From: Arthrobacter sp. B3I9
GTDB taxonomy: Bacteria; Actinomycetota; Actinomycetes; Actinomycetales; Micrococcaceae
Assembly (NCBI RefSeq): GCF_030816935.1
Contig: NZ_JAUSYO010000001.1
Location: forward strand, 1,302,001-1,366,000
Direction of reading: 5' to 3'
Length of the DNA stretch: 64,000 bases
Shown: positions 1-8,401 of the stretch, piece after piece
Position numbering within the stretch: the first letter of the stretch is position 1
Layout of the letters: every line of letters begins with the position of its first letter
Program-made: the position numbers and the translations under genes
The notes under the pieces: model-generated
What the model saw: the letters and a program-made list of their open reading frames with translations, nothing else
Told to the model about the DNA's origin: nothing
Database searches by the model: none

Positions 1-890
1 GGAAGGAAGGATGAGAGCACGTTCAGCAGCGTGGTCTTGCCGGTACCCGTGCCACCCGAGACGATGATGTTCAGCTTCGCCTTCACACAGGCGTTCAGGA
101 GTTCCGCCATTTCCGGAGTGAGGGTGCCGAACTCGATCAGGTTCCGGACGGTCAGCGGTACCTTGCTGAACTTTCGGATGGTCAGCGAAGAACCGCCCAC
201 TGCGAGCGGAGGGATAACAGCGTTGACGCGGGACCCGTCCTCAAGGCGTGCGTCCACCAGCGGGGACGACTCGTCGATGCGGCGGCCCACCTTGGACACG
301 ATCCGCTCAATCACCTTGCGCAGGTGGTCCTCTGAGCTGAAACGCGATTCAGTCAGGGTCAGCTTTCCGTGCCGCTCGACGTAGATCTGGTCCATGCGGT
401 TGACCATGATTTCGGTGACGGCCGGATCATCCAGCAGGCGCTGGAGGGGTCCGTAGCCCAGAACGTCATCCGCGACGTCCTGGACCAGGCGGGAGCGTTC
501 TTCCGTGGACAGCGGGACCTGCTCGGCGTCGATGATCCGGATGAGCTCCTCCCGCGCCGAGGTCCGCAGCTCATCTTCCTTGATGGCGGAATCGTTGAAA
601 CGGGCGCCCATCCGTTCAAACAGTGCAGTCGCGGCGCGCTGCTTGAGGGCTGCGAAGACGTCGACCGGTTGCTGGCTCCTGGTGCGGGAGGCGTTCGCTG
701 GCTCCGGGAATGCGGCAGGAGCCGCGGGCTGCAGCCGACGTTCGGCGACGGTTGCCTGCGCTCCGGGTTCGACGACGGCGACCGGTGGCGTCGTCAGCCC
801 GGTGCGTGCGGGCGCAGGGGCCGGCGTAGTCTGCCCCGGTGCCGGGGTCTGCGTGCCGTCGGCACTGCGGAGTCTTTCGGAGAGTTTCAT
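1..890 (-). CDS. tadA: TadA/CpaF-type pilus assembly ATPase (3' end beyond window)
   Basis: Secretion ATPase that powers assembly of Flp/Tad pili from the cytoplasmic face of the membrane. About 296 codons are visible, from ATG at 890 to the left edge. An N-terminal Ala/Pro/Thr-rich linker of roughly 90 residues comes first, then the CpaF core, including the stretch EIMVNRMDQIYVERHGKL, and near the edge the Walker A motif SGGTGTGKTT. The Walker B and the C-terminal third lie outside. The ATG directly follows the cpaE stop codon (TAG at 893-891), so the two genes are translationally coupled. TadB/TadC homologues would be expected further left. The family call is firm; only the length is unknown. 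Confidence 0.93.
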   Translation of the reverse strand, partial: MKLSERLRSADGTQTPAPGQTTPAPAPARTGLTTPPVAVVEPGAQATVAERRLQPAAPAAFPEPANASRTRSQQPVDVFAALKQRAATALFERMGARFNDSAIKEDELRTSAREELIRIIDAEQVPLSTEERSRLVQDVADDVLGYGPLQRLLDDPAVTEIMVNRMDQIYVERHGKLTLTESRFSSEDHLRKVIERIVSKVGRRIDESSPLVDARLEDGSRVNAVIPPLAVGGSSLTIRKFSKVPLTVRNLIEFGTLTPEMAELLNACVKAKLNIIVSGGTGTGKTTLLNVLSSFL

Positions 891-2081
891 CTAGACCACC
901 ACCCGCCGGTGCAGCTTTTTCTGGGCGGTGGCACGCCAAGCCGGATCGAACCGCTCGACGAGCTGGCGGAGTCCTTTGACGGCCGGGTCCCTGCGTCCGC
1001 TCTGGAGCACCGGTATTCCGCGGTTGGTCGAGAACGCCACGGCCCTGGACCGGGGGATGCTGACGTCAACGGGCGCGCCGATGGTCGCTTCGACGTCCTG
1101 GACACTCAGCCCTGCCTTGGAATCGGCCATGTTCAGCACCACGTGCCGGGTCTCTGGCAGCAAATCCAGCCGGCGCAGGATATCCAGCCCGGACCGCAGT
1201 CCCCGGATGCTGGGAACGTCCATGCCGGTTACCCACACCACGTCCGTGCATTGCTCCAACGCTGCCAGACCGATCTCCGGCAGCCCGGGCGCCGTGTCCA
1301 CAACGACATACTGGAACTGCTCCGCAAGCTGCTCCAGCAGCCTGGTGATCTGCTGGGGCGTGATGTCATCCGCTTCCGCGGGAGTCCGTGGAGCACACAG
1401 GGCGTAGATGCTGCCCGGGTGGACGGTCAGGAAGGCCTTGAGGACCAGGGATTCCTGGCTCGCCGCGGTGGACACGGCGTCCGTCACAGTGTGTTCCGGG
1501 TCGAGGTAGAGGCCGGACGCCACATCCCCGAACTGGAGGTCCAGGTCCACGATGACCACGCTCATGGGCGCCACTTTGCCCAGCCCCATGGCGATGTTCG
1601 TGGCGATGGTGGTCTTGCCGACTCCGCCCTTCGGCGAGAACACGCCAATGACCAGGCCCTTCGGGCTGTCCGGGCTCTTCGGCATAGACGTCCGGGTCCT
1701 GCTGGCGAAGGACTGGCAGGCGCGTTCCAGGAGCACCCGGATCTGTGCGGGGTCGGAATCGGGGCTCAGGATGTCCCGGATGCCGGCGCGCATGGCCAGC
1801 AGGACGAATGCAGGGTCAGCCTCGCCGACGAGGATGACGCTCAGCTCCGGCAGCTGGACGTCGAACACGGTGGCAAGCCGCAAGGCATCTTCCACCGGCA
1901 CGTCCGGCCCGAGGATCAGCACTTCGGGGCGTTCCTGGTTGAGCCTGGCAAACAGCTCGCTCGGGTCCGACGGGTTGACGGCGGCGAAGGTCTGCAGGCC
2001 GCCCGGAAGACCCCCCGCAAGTGCCTGGCGCACCCGTGAATCGAAGTCGGCATTGGGGGTGATGAGGACGAAGCGGCTCAC
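891..2081 (-). CDS. cpaE: CpaE/TadZ-like pilus localisation ATPase
   Basis: A MinD/ParA-family ATPase of 396 residues that in Tad systems positions the pilus machine. Residues 1-125 form a degenerate response-regulator-like domain. From about 141 the ATPase begins, with the deviant Walker A KGGVGKTT at 151-158 and the switch region VDLDLQFGDV near 178-187. The C-terminal part (GLRSGLDILRRLDLLP) matches CpaE proteins. The start is GTG at 2081, and its GTGA overlaps the stop of cpaB, so it is coupled to the upstream gene. It lies between cpaB and tadA, as in other actinobacterial Tad loci. No odd residues are seen. Confidence 0.92.
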   Translation of the reverse strand: MSRFVLITPNADFDSRVRQALAGGLPGGLQTFAAVNPSDPSELFARLNQERPEVLILGPDVPVEDALRLATVFDVQLPELSVILVGEADPAFVLLAMRAGIRDILSPDSDPAQIRVLLERACQSFASRTRTSMPKSPDSPKGLVIGVFSPKGGVGKTTIATNIAMGLGKVAPMSVVIVDLDLQFGDVASGLYLDPEHTVTDAVSTAASQESLVLKAFLTVHPGSIYALCAPRTPAEADDITPQQITRLLEQLAEQFQYVVVDTAPGLPEIGLAALEQCTDVVWVTGMDVPSIRGLRSGLDILRRLDLLPETRHVVLNMADSKAGLSVQDVEATIGAPVDVSIPRSRAVAFSTNRGIPVLQSGRRDPAVKGLRQLVERFDPAWRATAQKKLHRRVVV

Positions 2082-2848
2082 TTGTAGACCTCCGGTTTTG
2101 TCATGATTCCGGGACGGCCGCTGTCCGCAGCGTCGAGCGGCTCCTTGCTCAACCAGATCTTGGCGTATTCGGCCGCATAGACGATCTTCGTGGCATCCAC
2201 ATCGTTGACAGCCACAGTCAGTAACAGCGGCCCGCTAGGCAATGAAGTATCTACCGCCGGAGCTCCTGGACTGGGGGAGGCTGACGGCTGCGGTGAAGGT
2301 GCTGTGGAGGGGGCACGCTGCACGCCGGTCACCAAAACTTTATGGATGGTCAATTGTGTCGTGGGCTTGTCCGGCTTGGCCTCGAGGCCTCCATTATCCA
2401 GATTGATGAAGATGCCGATGTGGTCGCCAGGTACCACCTGTCCTCCGACGACACGCGGTGCGTCCAGCTGGAAGGAGACTTCCTGCATTCCCTTGGGGAC
2501 CTCAATTGACCCACTGGACTTCAGCTCTTCCGGTTGAATGAGCCGCTCGGCCACCAGTTGCTCGCCGGGGAGCAGCTCGACGGCGGTGACCTTGCCCGCT
2601 TGCCCGTCCAGGTTGTTGAGGGCTGTCTTTGAGACTGCCTTGCCTGGCAGTTCCTGGCTGCTGACGAAGGCCGTGAGCGATGCGACTGGAGTACCGGCAG
2701 GGACGGCCTTCTGAACCACCATCACGCTGACCGGTTCCAGGTTCTGCACGGCTCGGCTGTCGGCGCCCTGCGCGTAATTCACCACGATGATGGCCCCGAC
2801 GATGGCAAGCACTACGGCGGCCACTCCTGCCAATAAGCGTGACTTCAA
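2078..2848 (-). CDS. cpaB: CpaB/RcpC-like pilus assembly protein with SAF domain
   Basis: A 256-residue envelope protein. It has one N-terminal membrane segment (LLAGVAAVVLAIVGAIIVV), then a SAF domain (about residues 35-105, around VVQKAVPAGTPV and LLPGEQL) and an RcpC-like domain. A Pro/Ser-rich insert (APSPQPSASPSPG) sits near residue 195. CpaB/RcpC proteins are thought to guide the pilus through the envelope. The reading frame continues upstream, but TTG at 2848 has a well-placed AGGAG about 7 nt before it and starts just before the membrane segment, so I choose it. It follows the TadG-like gene by 46 nt and overlaps cpaE by 4 nt. Confidence 0.87.
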   Translation of the reverse strand: MKSRLLAGVAAVVLAIVGAIIVVNYAQGADSRAVQNLEPVSVMVVQKAVPAGTPVASLTAFVSSQELPGKAVSKTALNNLDGQAGKVTAVELLPGEQLVAERLIQPEELKSSGSIEVPKGMQEVSFQLDAPRVVGGQVVPGDHIGIFINLDNGGLEAKPDKPTTQLTIHKVLVTGVQRAPSTAPSPQPSASPSPGAPAVDTSLPSGPLLLTVAVNDVDATKIVYAAEYAKIWLSKEPLDAADSGRPGIMTKPEVYK

Positions 2849-2894
2849 AGAACTGCTCCTGAACCGGTTGGTGAACGACGGGGTGAAGAAGGTG

Positions 2895-3935
2895 CTAGCT
2901 GGTGAGCCGGACGATGGTGGCTCCGTTGGCGTCGACGGGGCCGAGGGTGAAGCCATCCGCCAGGGACACGTATTTGATGAAGCTTCCGATGATGCCTCTG
3001 CAGTTCCCGTCACAGGCCACGGAGGAAGGGACGTCCGGCGACTTATTGTGGAACGAATCGGGGAGGCTGTTGTTACCGCTGAATTTCCACCCGGCAACCT
3101 TGAAGGCCACAAACGAGGTCAGGCCATAAACGGCGCCAGCGCCGGTACCCGTTACCCTGTCGTAGACCGGCAGGAGGACCACCACGTCGCGGCCGGCCGT
3201 GATTTCGGCGGCCCAGCTGGTAAGAGTCGCCTGACAGGAGCCCGGGGCGCTGTTGCCGGGGTCGCTTCCGCCTTCGGCGACGGCAAGATCAATCATTGCC
3301 CCGCAGATTCCCGGATCGCTTGGCAGCCAGCCAAAGCCGCCCGGCACCGCTGCTCCCGAAGGTCCGTAGAAGCAGTCCGGGTTGGCGTTGCTGCCGTGGT
3401 TCTGCAGCAGCTGGAGCGTGCCGTCCACGCGGTTTTTGACCTGGCAGATGGAATAAGTGACAGGGAAGGCCGTCGGACCACTGAGCGGGCTGCCCCACTG
3501 GACCGTTGAAGCTGCTGTGACCTCGGCGGTATTGATTCCGAGGGCGCGGGCAAAGAACAGCGAAACCTGGTTGGGCGCCTTGCCGGCCTCCTGCGATCCG
3601 GCGGTGACAGACACCGTGCGGGACGTCTTGTCAATCGTGAGAGCCGCGACGTTGCTCAACCCGTCGCCGGCGTTGCTGCTCGCCAAGCTGCGTGCCAGCG
3701 GCGACGTAGCGGAACATTCGACGTCGTCCGGGTCCCTGGCGCATTTCTGCGCTACGGCTATCGCAGCGGCATCGGATCCGTTCCGGAGTTGGATCCGCTC
3801 GGCATAGAGCATTCCCACGTCCACAACCAGGGCGGCGAATCCGAGAAGGGCAACCATGAGGATCGCCACCATGACGCTGATGGCTCCGCGCTCGCCGTCC
3901 TGCGCCGCTGATGCTCTCGCGCCTAGCCGCCGCAC
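2895..3935 (-). CDS. TadG-like membrane protein with Tad domain
   Basis: A 346-residue protein with a pseudopilin-like N terminus (GERGAISVMVAIL, then a hydrophobic stretch to VVDVGMLYAE) and the Tad-family signature RNGSDAAAIAVAQ. The C-terminal part is extracytoplasmic, with several cysteines (ICQVKN, DCFYG, GICGAM, SVACDGNC). TadG/TadE-type proteins are minor pilus components. The frame opens further upstream, but GTG at 3935 is preceded by AAAGGAG at about 3942-3948 and overlaps the tadE stop, so it is chosen. The usual Glu at +5 of the processed pseudopilin is absent here (see findings). Confidence 0.85.
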   Translation of the reverse strand: MRRLGARASAAQDGERGAISVMVAILMVALLGFAALVVDVGMLYAERIQLRNGSDAAAIAVAQKCARDPDDVECSATSPLARSLASSNAGDGLSNVAALTIDKTSRTVSVTAGSQEAGKAPNQVSLFFARALGINTAEVTAASTVQWGSPLSGPTAFPVTYSICQVKNRVDGTLQLLQNHGSNANPDCFYGPSGAAVPGGFGWLPSDPGICGAMIDLAVAEGGSDPGNSAPGSCQATLTSWAAEITAGRDVVVLLPVYDRVTGTGAGAVYGLTSFVAFKVAGWKFSGNNSLPDSFHNKSPDVPSSVACDGNCRGIIGSFIKYVSLADGFTLGPVDANGATIVRLTS

Positions 3936-4297
3936 AACATGACTCCTTTGCCTTCCATCGGGAACGGCCCGGCGATTCCCGTCATCGTGGTCAGCGTGTA
4001 GGTGATCTTGACCGTTGTCTGGACCCCTGCCGTGCAATTGGTCGGAGTGATGGTGATGTTGCCGTCCGCCAGGGCGGGCTGAAGACCAGTAGCCGCATTC
4101 TTGACTGCATCCCGGGCGGCCGTAGCGTTGTTGCCGATGGCCATGACCCGGACGCCCTCGCGGGCGGCACTGGAGAGCGTGACCTGGGCGTTGTAGGCGC
4201 GGCCGAATTCCATGATCCCCAGAAGCAGCATTACCAGGACCGGCGCCAGGATGGCGAACTCCACCGCGACCGCGCCCCGTTCAGATGTCTTGGACAT
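3923..4297 (-). CDS. TadE-family pseudopilin
   Basis: A 124-residue TadE-like pseudopilin. The start ATG at 4297 gives MSKTSERG followed by AVAVEFAILAPVL: a prepilin-peptidase site after Gly8, Glu at +5 of the mature chain, and one hydrophobic helix. After that comes FGRAYNAQVTLSSAAREGVR, the classical TadE motif. The C-terminal half is a small extracytoplasmic domain with two cysteines. It lies between the Flp pilin and the TadG-like gene, whose start overlaps its stop codon by 13 nt. The prepilin peptidase encoded upstream at 4809-5495 is its likely processing enzyme. Confidence 0.88.
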   Translation of the reverse strand: MSKTSERGAVAVEFAILAPVLVMLLLGIMEFGRAYNAQVTLSSAAREGVRVMAIGNNATAARDAVKNAATGLQPALADGNITITPTNCTAGVQTTVKITYTLTTMTGIAGPFPMEGKGVMLCGG

Positions 4298-4389
4298 GCC
4301 CGGGGCCGCCTTCCTTGTTGCCCTAACTACGGCGTGGTGGCGACCGAGGGCCACCACCACGCGTTCACAACGCCGATTAGGGGAACGGA

Positions 4390-4626
4390 CTACGGGGCTT
4401 TGGGCGTGCAAACACCCTTGCCCGCAGTGGCGCCGGCTGCATAAGTTCCACCGCTGACGGAGCACTGCACTTGTTTGAACGTGTCCTGCAAGGTCCCGCC
4501 CAGCAGCGTCACCGCCACGATGATCACGACGGCGATGAGGCTCACCATGATGCCGTACTCGACGGCGGTGGCGCCGCGCTGGTCGCGGCGAAGGCGGGCT
4601 GCGATGGTGGTGAGGAAGGAACGCAT
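4390..4626 (-). CDS. flp: Flp-type major pilin
   Basis: A 78-residue Flp prepilin, the structural subunit of Tad pili. The basic leader MRSFLTTIAARLRRDQRG ends in Gly18, then ATAVEYGIMVSLIAVVIIV follows. That is the canonical Flp processing site, with Glu-Tyr at +5/+6 and one hydrophobic assembly helix. The tail is longer than in many Flp pilins and holds two cysteines (VQCSVSGG and KGVCTPKAP) that could form a disulfide. CAGGAG lies upstream of ATG 4626; the longer upstream reading frame has no pilin features. It is the first pilus structural gene of the leftward locus, with a 180-nt gap before it that probably holds its promoter. Confidence 0.93.
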   Translation of the reverse strand: MRSFLTTIAARLRRDQRGATAVEYGIMVSLIAVVIIVAVTLLGGTLQDTFKQVQCSVSGGTYAAGATAGKGVCTPKAP

Positions 4627-4808
4627 TGGGGGACTCCTGAGCGAGTTTGTGGCTGGTCCTGCACCAGCACTGAGACGAACGTAGCAAGCGCCGGCAGGGC
4701 CTCCGCCGGACTTCGACGCATCCTGCGCCAAGACTTCCCGAGGCGGACAATTCTTGAGAATTTCCTGCGGACAACCTGCGTCTGGACCGTTGCTCGCACT
4801 TGCCCGCC

Positions 4809-5495
4809 CTAGGCGAGCAGCAGGATGACAGCGAGGCCTGCAGCCAGCATGGAGGGACCGTGGGCGACTTCCCCTTGTTGCTCGCTTCCAGGGTGTTGCT
4901 TGCTTCCGCGGTTCTTTAGGACGGACACCAGCGAGGCGATGCCGCCGGCAACGAAACCCAGGGCTCCGCCATAGAACAGCTGCGTCCAGCCCAGGTAGCC
5001 CAAATAGAGACCAAGGGGAGCTGCCAGCTTCACGTCGCCCATTCCAAGGCCGTTTCGGCTGGTCACCGCCAGGACAAGGTACAAAAGGAACAAGGTCACG
5101 GCGCCGGCAACGCCCCGCAGGAGGCCTTCAGTTGCTCCCTGTATTCCGGCGGCGATAGCGAGAAGTGCCAGTCCAGCGACCGACAGCGGCAGCAGGAGCC
5201 TATTGGGCAGCAAATGGTGGACGATGTCGATCCGCGCCAGCTGGACGGCTGCAACGCCCAAGACCAGATAGGCAGTGAGTTCGGCGGAGCCGCCGAAGCG
5301 CCACGCGAGCAATACGGACAATACGAAGGTGACCGCCGCCGTCGTGATTCTTGCCCATCCCGCAGGCGGTGGGCCAAGGCGGGGGAGCGAGCGGGCGACT
5401 ACCAGCTCCGTCACGACGCCGGCCAGCATCCCGAACACGCCAACGGCGAGGGCAAGAAGCGGTCCGCCGCCGTCTGCCATACCTGCTATGGACAC
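4809..5495 (-). CDS. A24-family prepilin peptidase (TadV/CpaA type)
   Basis: An integral-membrane aspartic peptidase of about 228 residues with 6-7 hydrophobic segments. The two catalytic aspartates are visible: Asp90 in ARIDIVHHLLPNR and Asp154 in the GMGDVK motif. It lacks the N-terminal methylase cysteine domain of PilD, as is usual for TadV/CpaA enzymes. It should cleave the Flp, TadE and possibly TadG leaders encoded next to it. GTG at 5495 has AGGGAG about 5 nt upstream and is preferred to the in-frame ATG at 5480 or the longer upstream frame; the start remains somewhat uncertain. Confidence 0.88.
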   Translation of the reverse strand: MSIAGMADGGGPLLALAVGVFGMLAGVVTELVVARSLPRLGPPPAGWARITTAAVTFVLSVLLAWRFGGSAELTAYLVLGVAAVQLARIDIVHHLLPNRLLLPLSVAGLALLAIAAGIQGATEGLLRGVAGAVTLFLLYLVLAVTSRNGLGMGDVKLAAPLGLYLGYLGWTQLFYGGALGFVAGGIASLVSVLKNRGSKQHPGSEQQGEVAHGPSMLAAGLAVILLLA

Positions 5496-5800
5496 AAGGA
5501 CTCCCTGACTGGATCGGTGCGGGCTCGCCCGGCCGGCCGTGCACCCTGCACGAAGACACCCCATTTTGACCCAGCCGCCCGGCTTCCGCTATTCTTGGTA
5601 GTCGTTGTGCGTGTCCTTTCTCGATGATGCGTGCCGCTTGAGAATCCGGTTGCAGGATAGCTACTCAACGTGCACATTCGAGACCTTAGGATGACTGGTT
5701 ACATAGAGCCCTCACCTCTGTTCCGGTAGCGCATAGATAGTAGGTGCACCCCGCGTGACGCCTAAAACAAGAACGCCAGAACAAGAACGAGGCAAACACC
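5496..5800. other. Intergenic region, divergent pilus/ribosomal promoters
   Basis: About 305 bp between the leftward prepilin peptidase gene and rplM, with no coding signal. It must hold the promoter and a long 5' leader of rplM-rpsI and probably a leftward promoter for the pilus locus. I see short A/T-richer islands (around 5680-5700 and 5730-5750), a GGTGCACC palindrome near 5741 and a direct repeat ACAAGAACG at about 5766 and 5782. I cannot fix a -35/-10 pair or a leader structure with confidence. Confidence 0.4.
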
Positions 5801-6244
5801 GTGCGTACGTACACCCCGAAGCCCGGCGATATCAACCGCCAGTGGCACGTCATTGACGCCACAGACGTTGTCCTTGGTCGTCTCGCCAGCCAGACCGCAA
5901 TCCTGCTGCGCGGCAAGCACAAGGCCACCTTTGCGTCCCACATGGACATGGGCGACTTCGTCATCATCATCAACGCTGAAAAGGTCGCCCTGACCGGCGC
6001 CAAGCTGGAGCAGAAGCGCGCATACCGCCACTCCGGCTACCCGGGCGGCCTGACCTCCGTCAACTACGCGGAGCTGCTGGAATCCAACCCGGTCCGCGCC
6101 GTGGAGAAGGCCATCAAGGGCATGCTCCCGAAGAACTCCCTCGCTGCACAGCAGCTGGGCAAGCTGAAGGTGTACCGCGGTGCAGAGCACCCGCACGCCG
6201 CCCAGCAGCCCAAGACTTTCGAAATCACCCAGGTCGCCCAGTAG
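5801..6244 (+). CDS. rplM: 50S ribosomal protein L13
   Basis: A 147-residue L13, an early-assembling large-subunit protein. It matches the family along its whole length: [20 protein letters not shown] at the N terminus, [18 protein letters not shown], the signature region with YRHSGYPGG, and a C-terminal [18 protein letters not shown] 5801 follows an ACGAGG ribosome-binding site. rpsI begins 38 nt downstream on the same strand, the universal L13-S9 operon order. Confidence 0.98.
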   Translation: MRTYTPKPGDINRQWHVIDATDVVLGRLASQTAILLRGKHKATFASHMDMGDFVIIINAEKVALTGAKLEQKRAYRHSGYPGGLTSVNYAELLESNPVRAVEKAIKGMLPKNSLAAQQLGKLKVYRGAEHPHAAQQPKTFEITQVAQ

Positions 6245-6282
6245 TCCTGGCCACCAAACAACTTATCTATACAAGGAGAATC

Positions 6283-6789
6283 GTGGCTCAGAACGAAGAG
6301 ACCACCGAAGCCGTCGAGGCTGAGGAAACCCTGACCAGCTACACCTCGGAAAGCGGTCCTGCGGAAGCAGAAGCGCCGAAGAAGGAACGCCCGGCCCTCA
6401 CGGTCGCCGGCGCAGCCGTTGGCCGCCGCAAGGAAGCCGTCGCACGCGTACGCATCGTTCCGGGCACCGGCAAGTGGACCATCAACGGCCGCGAACTGGC
6501 CAACTACTTCCCGAACAAGCTGCACCAGCAGGATGTCAACGAACCCTTCAAGATCCTTGATCTGGAAGGCGCCTACGACGTCATTGCCCGCATCCACGGC
6601 GGCGGCATTTCCGGCCAGGCCGGTGCGCTGCGCCTCGGTATCGCCCGTTCGCTGAACGAGGTTGACACCGAGAACAACCGCGCGACCCTCAAGAAGGCCG
6701 GTTACCTGCGCCGTGACGCACGCGTCATCGAGCGTAAGAAGGCCGGTCTCAAGAAGGCCCGTAAGGCTCAGCAGTACTCCAAGCGCTAA
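6283..6789 (+). CDS. rpsI: 30S ribosomal protein S9
   Basis: A 168-residue S9 starting at GTG 6283 after an AAGGAGA site. The first 40 or so residues are an acidic, Glu/Ala/Thr-rich extension common in actinobacterial S9. The conserved core runs from [19 protein letters not shown] to the C terminus [12 protein letters not shown], whose last basic residues reach the ribosomal P site. The signature [17 protein letters not shown] is intact. It forms an operon with rplM and ends at a strong terminator. Confidence 0.98.
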   Translation: MAQNEETTEAVEAEETLTSYTSESGPAEAEAPKKERPALTVAGAAVGRRKEAVARVRIVPGTGKWTINGRELANYFPNKLHQQDVNEPFKILDLEGAYDVIARIHGGGISGQAGALRLGIARSLNEVDTENNRATLKKAGYLRRDARVIERKKAGLKKARKAQQYSKR

Positions 6790-6800
6790 ACACGCTTGCG

Positions 6801-6843
6801 CGAAAGCCCGTTCCGCCCCTGTGGCGGGGCGGGCTTTCGCCGT
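6801..6843 (+). terminator. Terminator of rplM-rpsI
   Basis: Right after the rpsI stop, GCGAAAGCCCG and CGGGCTTTCGC form a GC-rich stem with an inner CGCCCC/GGGGCG pairing, followed by CGTTT. The U tract is weak, as usual in this GC range. Confidence 0.75.
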
Positions 6844-6925
6844 TTAACCGGCGGAACGCCGCACTTTCGAGCGGCACAGGGCGTCCGTGGCCCGCGTCCC
6901 GGGCCCGGTGTCCGCCCTGATCGAC

Positions 6926-6931
6926 TAAACT
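6926..6931 (+). promoter_or_regulatory. -10 element of glmM (leaderless)
   Basis: TAAACT ends 7 nt before ATG 6939. There is no Shine-Dalgarno sequence, so transcription probably starts at the start codon. Confidence 0.5.
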
Positions 6932-6938
6932 TGATCCG

Positions 6939-8300
6939 ATGTCGAGATTATTTGGAACAGATGGTGTCCGAGGTTTGGCGAACGGCCTGCTGACGGCTGA
7001 GCTGGCGTTACAGCTGGCCCAGGCCGCCGCCGTCGTGCTGGGACACGACCGCAATACCAACGGGGCGCGGCCCCGCGCCGTGGTGGCCCGGGACCCGCGT
7101 GCCAGCGGAGAGTTCCTCGCGGCCGCGGTGGAAGCCGGGCTCTCGAGCTCCGGAATCGACGTATATGACGCAGGCGTGCTTCCGACGCCGGCGGCGGCCT
7201 ACCTGGTGGCCGATCTGGACGCGGACTTCGGCGTAATGATCTCGGCCTCCCACAACCCGGCCCCGGACAACGGGATCAAGTTCTTCGCCCGCGGCGGCCA
7301 AAAGCTGCCCGACGACGTCGAGGACGCCATCGAGGAACGGTTGGGCCAGGAGCCCTTCCGGCCCCTCGGCGGTGAAGTGGGCCGCATCCAGCGCTTCTCC
7401 GACGCTGAGGACCGCTACATCGTGCACCTCCTCGGGACGCTCCCGCACCGCCTGGACGGCCTGAAGGTGGTCCTCGACTGCGCCCATGGTGCAGCCAGCG
7501 GCTGCTCGCCCCAGGTTTTCAAAGATGCCGGGGCTGAGCTGGTCGTGATTGGCGCCGAACCTGACGGCCTCAACATCAACGAGGGTGTCGGCTCCACGCA
7601 CCTGGGTCCGTTGAAGCGCGCCGTGCTGGAGCACGGCGCGGACCTGGGTATCGCCCACGACGGCGACGCGGACCGCTGTCTTGCAGTGGACCACGAGGGC
7701 AACGAGGTTGACGGCGACGAGATCATGGCGATCCTGGCGCTTGCGCTGAAGGCCTCCGGGAAGCTCAAGGACGATGTCCTGGTGGCGACTGTGATGAGCA
7801 ACCTGGGCCTCAAGATCGCTCTGCGCCAGGCAGGCATCAGCCTGCGGGAGACCGGCGTCGGTGACCGGTACGTCCTTGAGGAAATGCGCGCCGGCGGCTT
7901 CAACCTCGGCGGCGAGCAGTCCGGGCACGTCATCTTTTCAGACCATGCCACGACCGGCGACGGCGTCCTGACAGGTCTCCAGCTGGCTGCGCAGGTGGCT
8001 CTGACGGGCCGGCCCCTGAAGGAGCTTGCCACCGTCATGACGAAACTTCCCCAGGTGCTGATCAACGTCAAGGGCGTGGACCGCACCCGGGTTAAGGGCG
8101 ACGAAACGGTGGCCGCTGCCGTCGCGCAGGCCGAGGCCGAGCTCGGAGACACCGGCCGTGTTCTCCTGCGTCCCTCCGGCACGGAACCCGTGGTCCGTGT
8201 AATGGTCGAGGCCGCAGACGAAGCGACAGCACAGGCTGTGGCAGAACGCCTGGCCCAGGTGGTCCGCACCGAACTCGCCCTGGCGCTCGTTCCGGAGTAA
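6939..8300 (+). CDS. glmM: Phosphoglucosamine mutase
   Basis: Converts glucosamine-6-phosphate to glucosamine-1-phosphate for UDP-GlcNAc and peptidoglycan synthesis, in the cytosol. The 453 residues cover all four phosphohexomutase domains. [12 protein letters not shown] is the N terminus, and the phosphoserine loop is ISASHNP, with the active Ser at about 104. The metal loop is DGDADR near residue 246, the sugar loop lies around GGEQSGH and the phosphate loop is [12 protein letters not shown] near the C terminus. It acts just downstream of GlmS, encoded 2 kb away, although the genes between them run the other way. The start is supported by a -10 element 7 nt upstream. Confidence 0.97.
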   Translation: MSRLFGTDGVRGLANGLLTAELALQLAQAAAVVLGHDRNTNGARPRAVVARDPRASGEFLAAAVEAGLSSSGIDVYDAGVLPTPAAAYLVADLDADFGVMISASHNPAPDNGIKFFARGGQKLPDDVEDAIEERLGQEPFRPLGGEVGRIQRFSDAEDRYIVHLLGTLPHRLDGLKVVLDCAHGAASGCSPQVFKDAGAELVVIGAEPDGLNINEGVGSTHLGPLKRAVLEHGADLGIAHDGDADRCLAVDHEGNEVDGDEIMAILALALKASGKLKDDVLVATVMSNLGLKIALRQAGISLRETGVGDRYVLEEMRAGGFNLGGEQSGHVIFSDHATTGDGVLTGLQLAAQVALTGRPLKELATVMTKLPQVLINVKGVDRTRVKGDETVAAAVAQAEAELGDTGRVLLRPSGTEPVVRVMVEAADEATAQAVAERLAQVVRTELALALVPE

Positions 8301-8309
8301 GGACGAGTG

Positions 8310-8331
8310 CGGCGGGCGTCCCGCCCGTTTC
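8310..8331 (+). terminator. Putative glmM terminator
   Basis: GGCGGG-CGT-CCCGCC, then CGTTTCT, begins 10 nt after the glmM stop. The stem is short but G/C only. Confidence 0.5.
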
Positions 8332-8379
8332 TGAGGTCCAACTGCCGGCGGGATGCAAGATCCAGGCGGTAACGTCCGC

Positions 8380-8401
8380 TCCGGCCTACAGGTAGGCCGG
8401 A
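8380..8401. repeat. Perfect palindrome over the carboxypeptidase stop codon
   Basis: TCCGGCCTAC and GTAGGCCGGA are perfect inverted 10-mers separated by 2 nt. They include the stop codon (TAG at 8388-8386) of the leftward D,D-carboxypeptidase gene. It could act as a terminator hairpin that includes the last codons. Confidence 0.6.
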
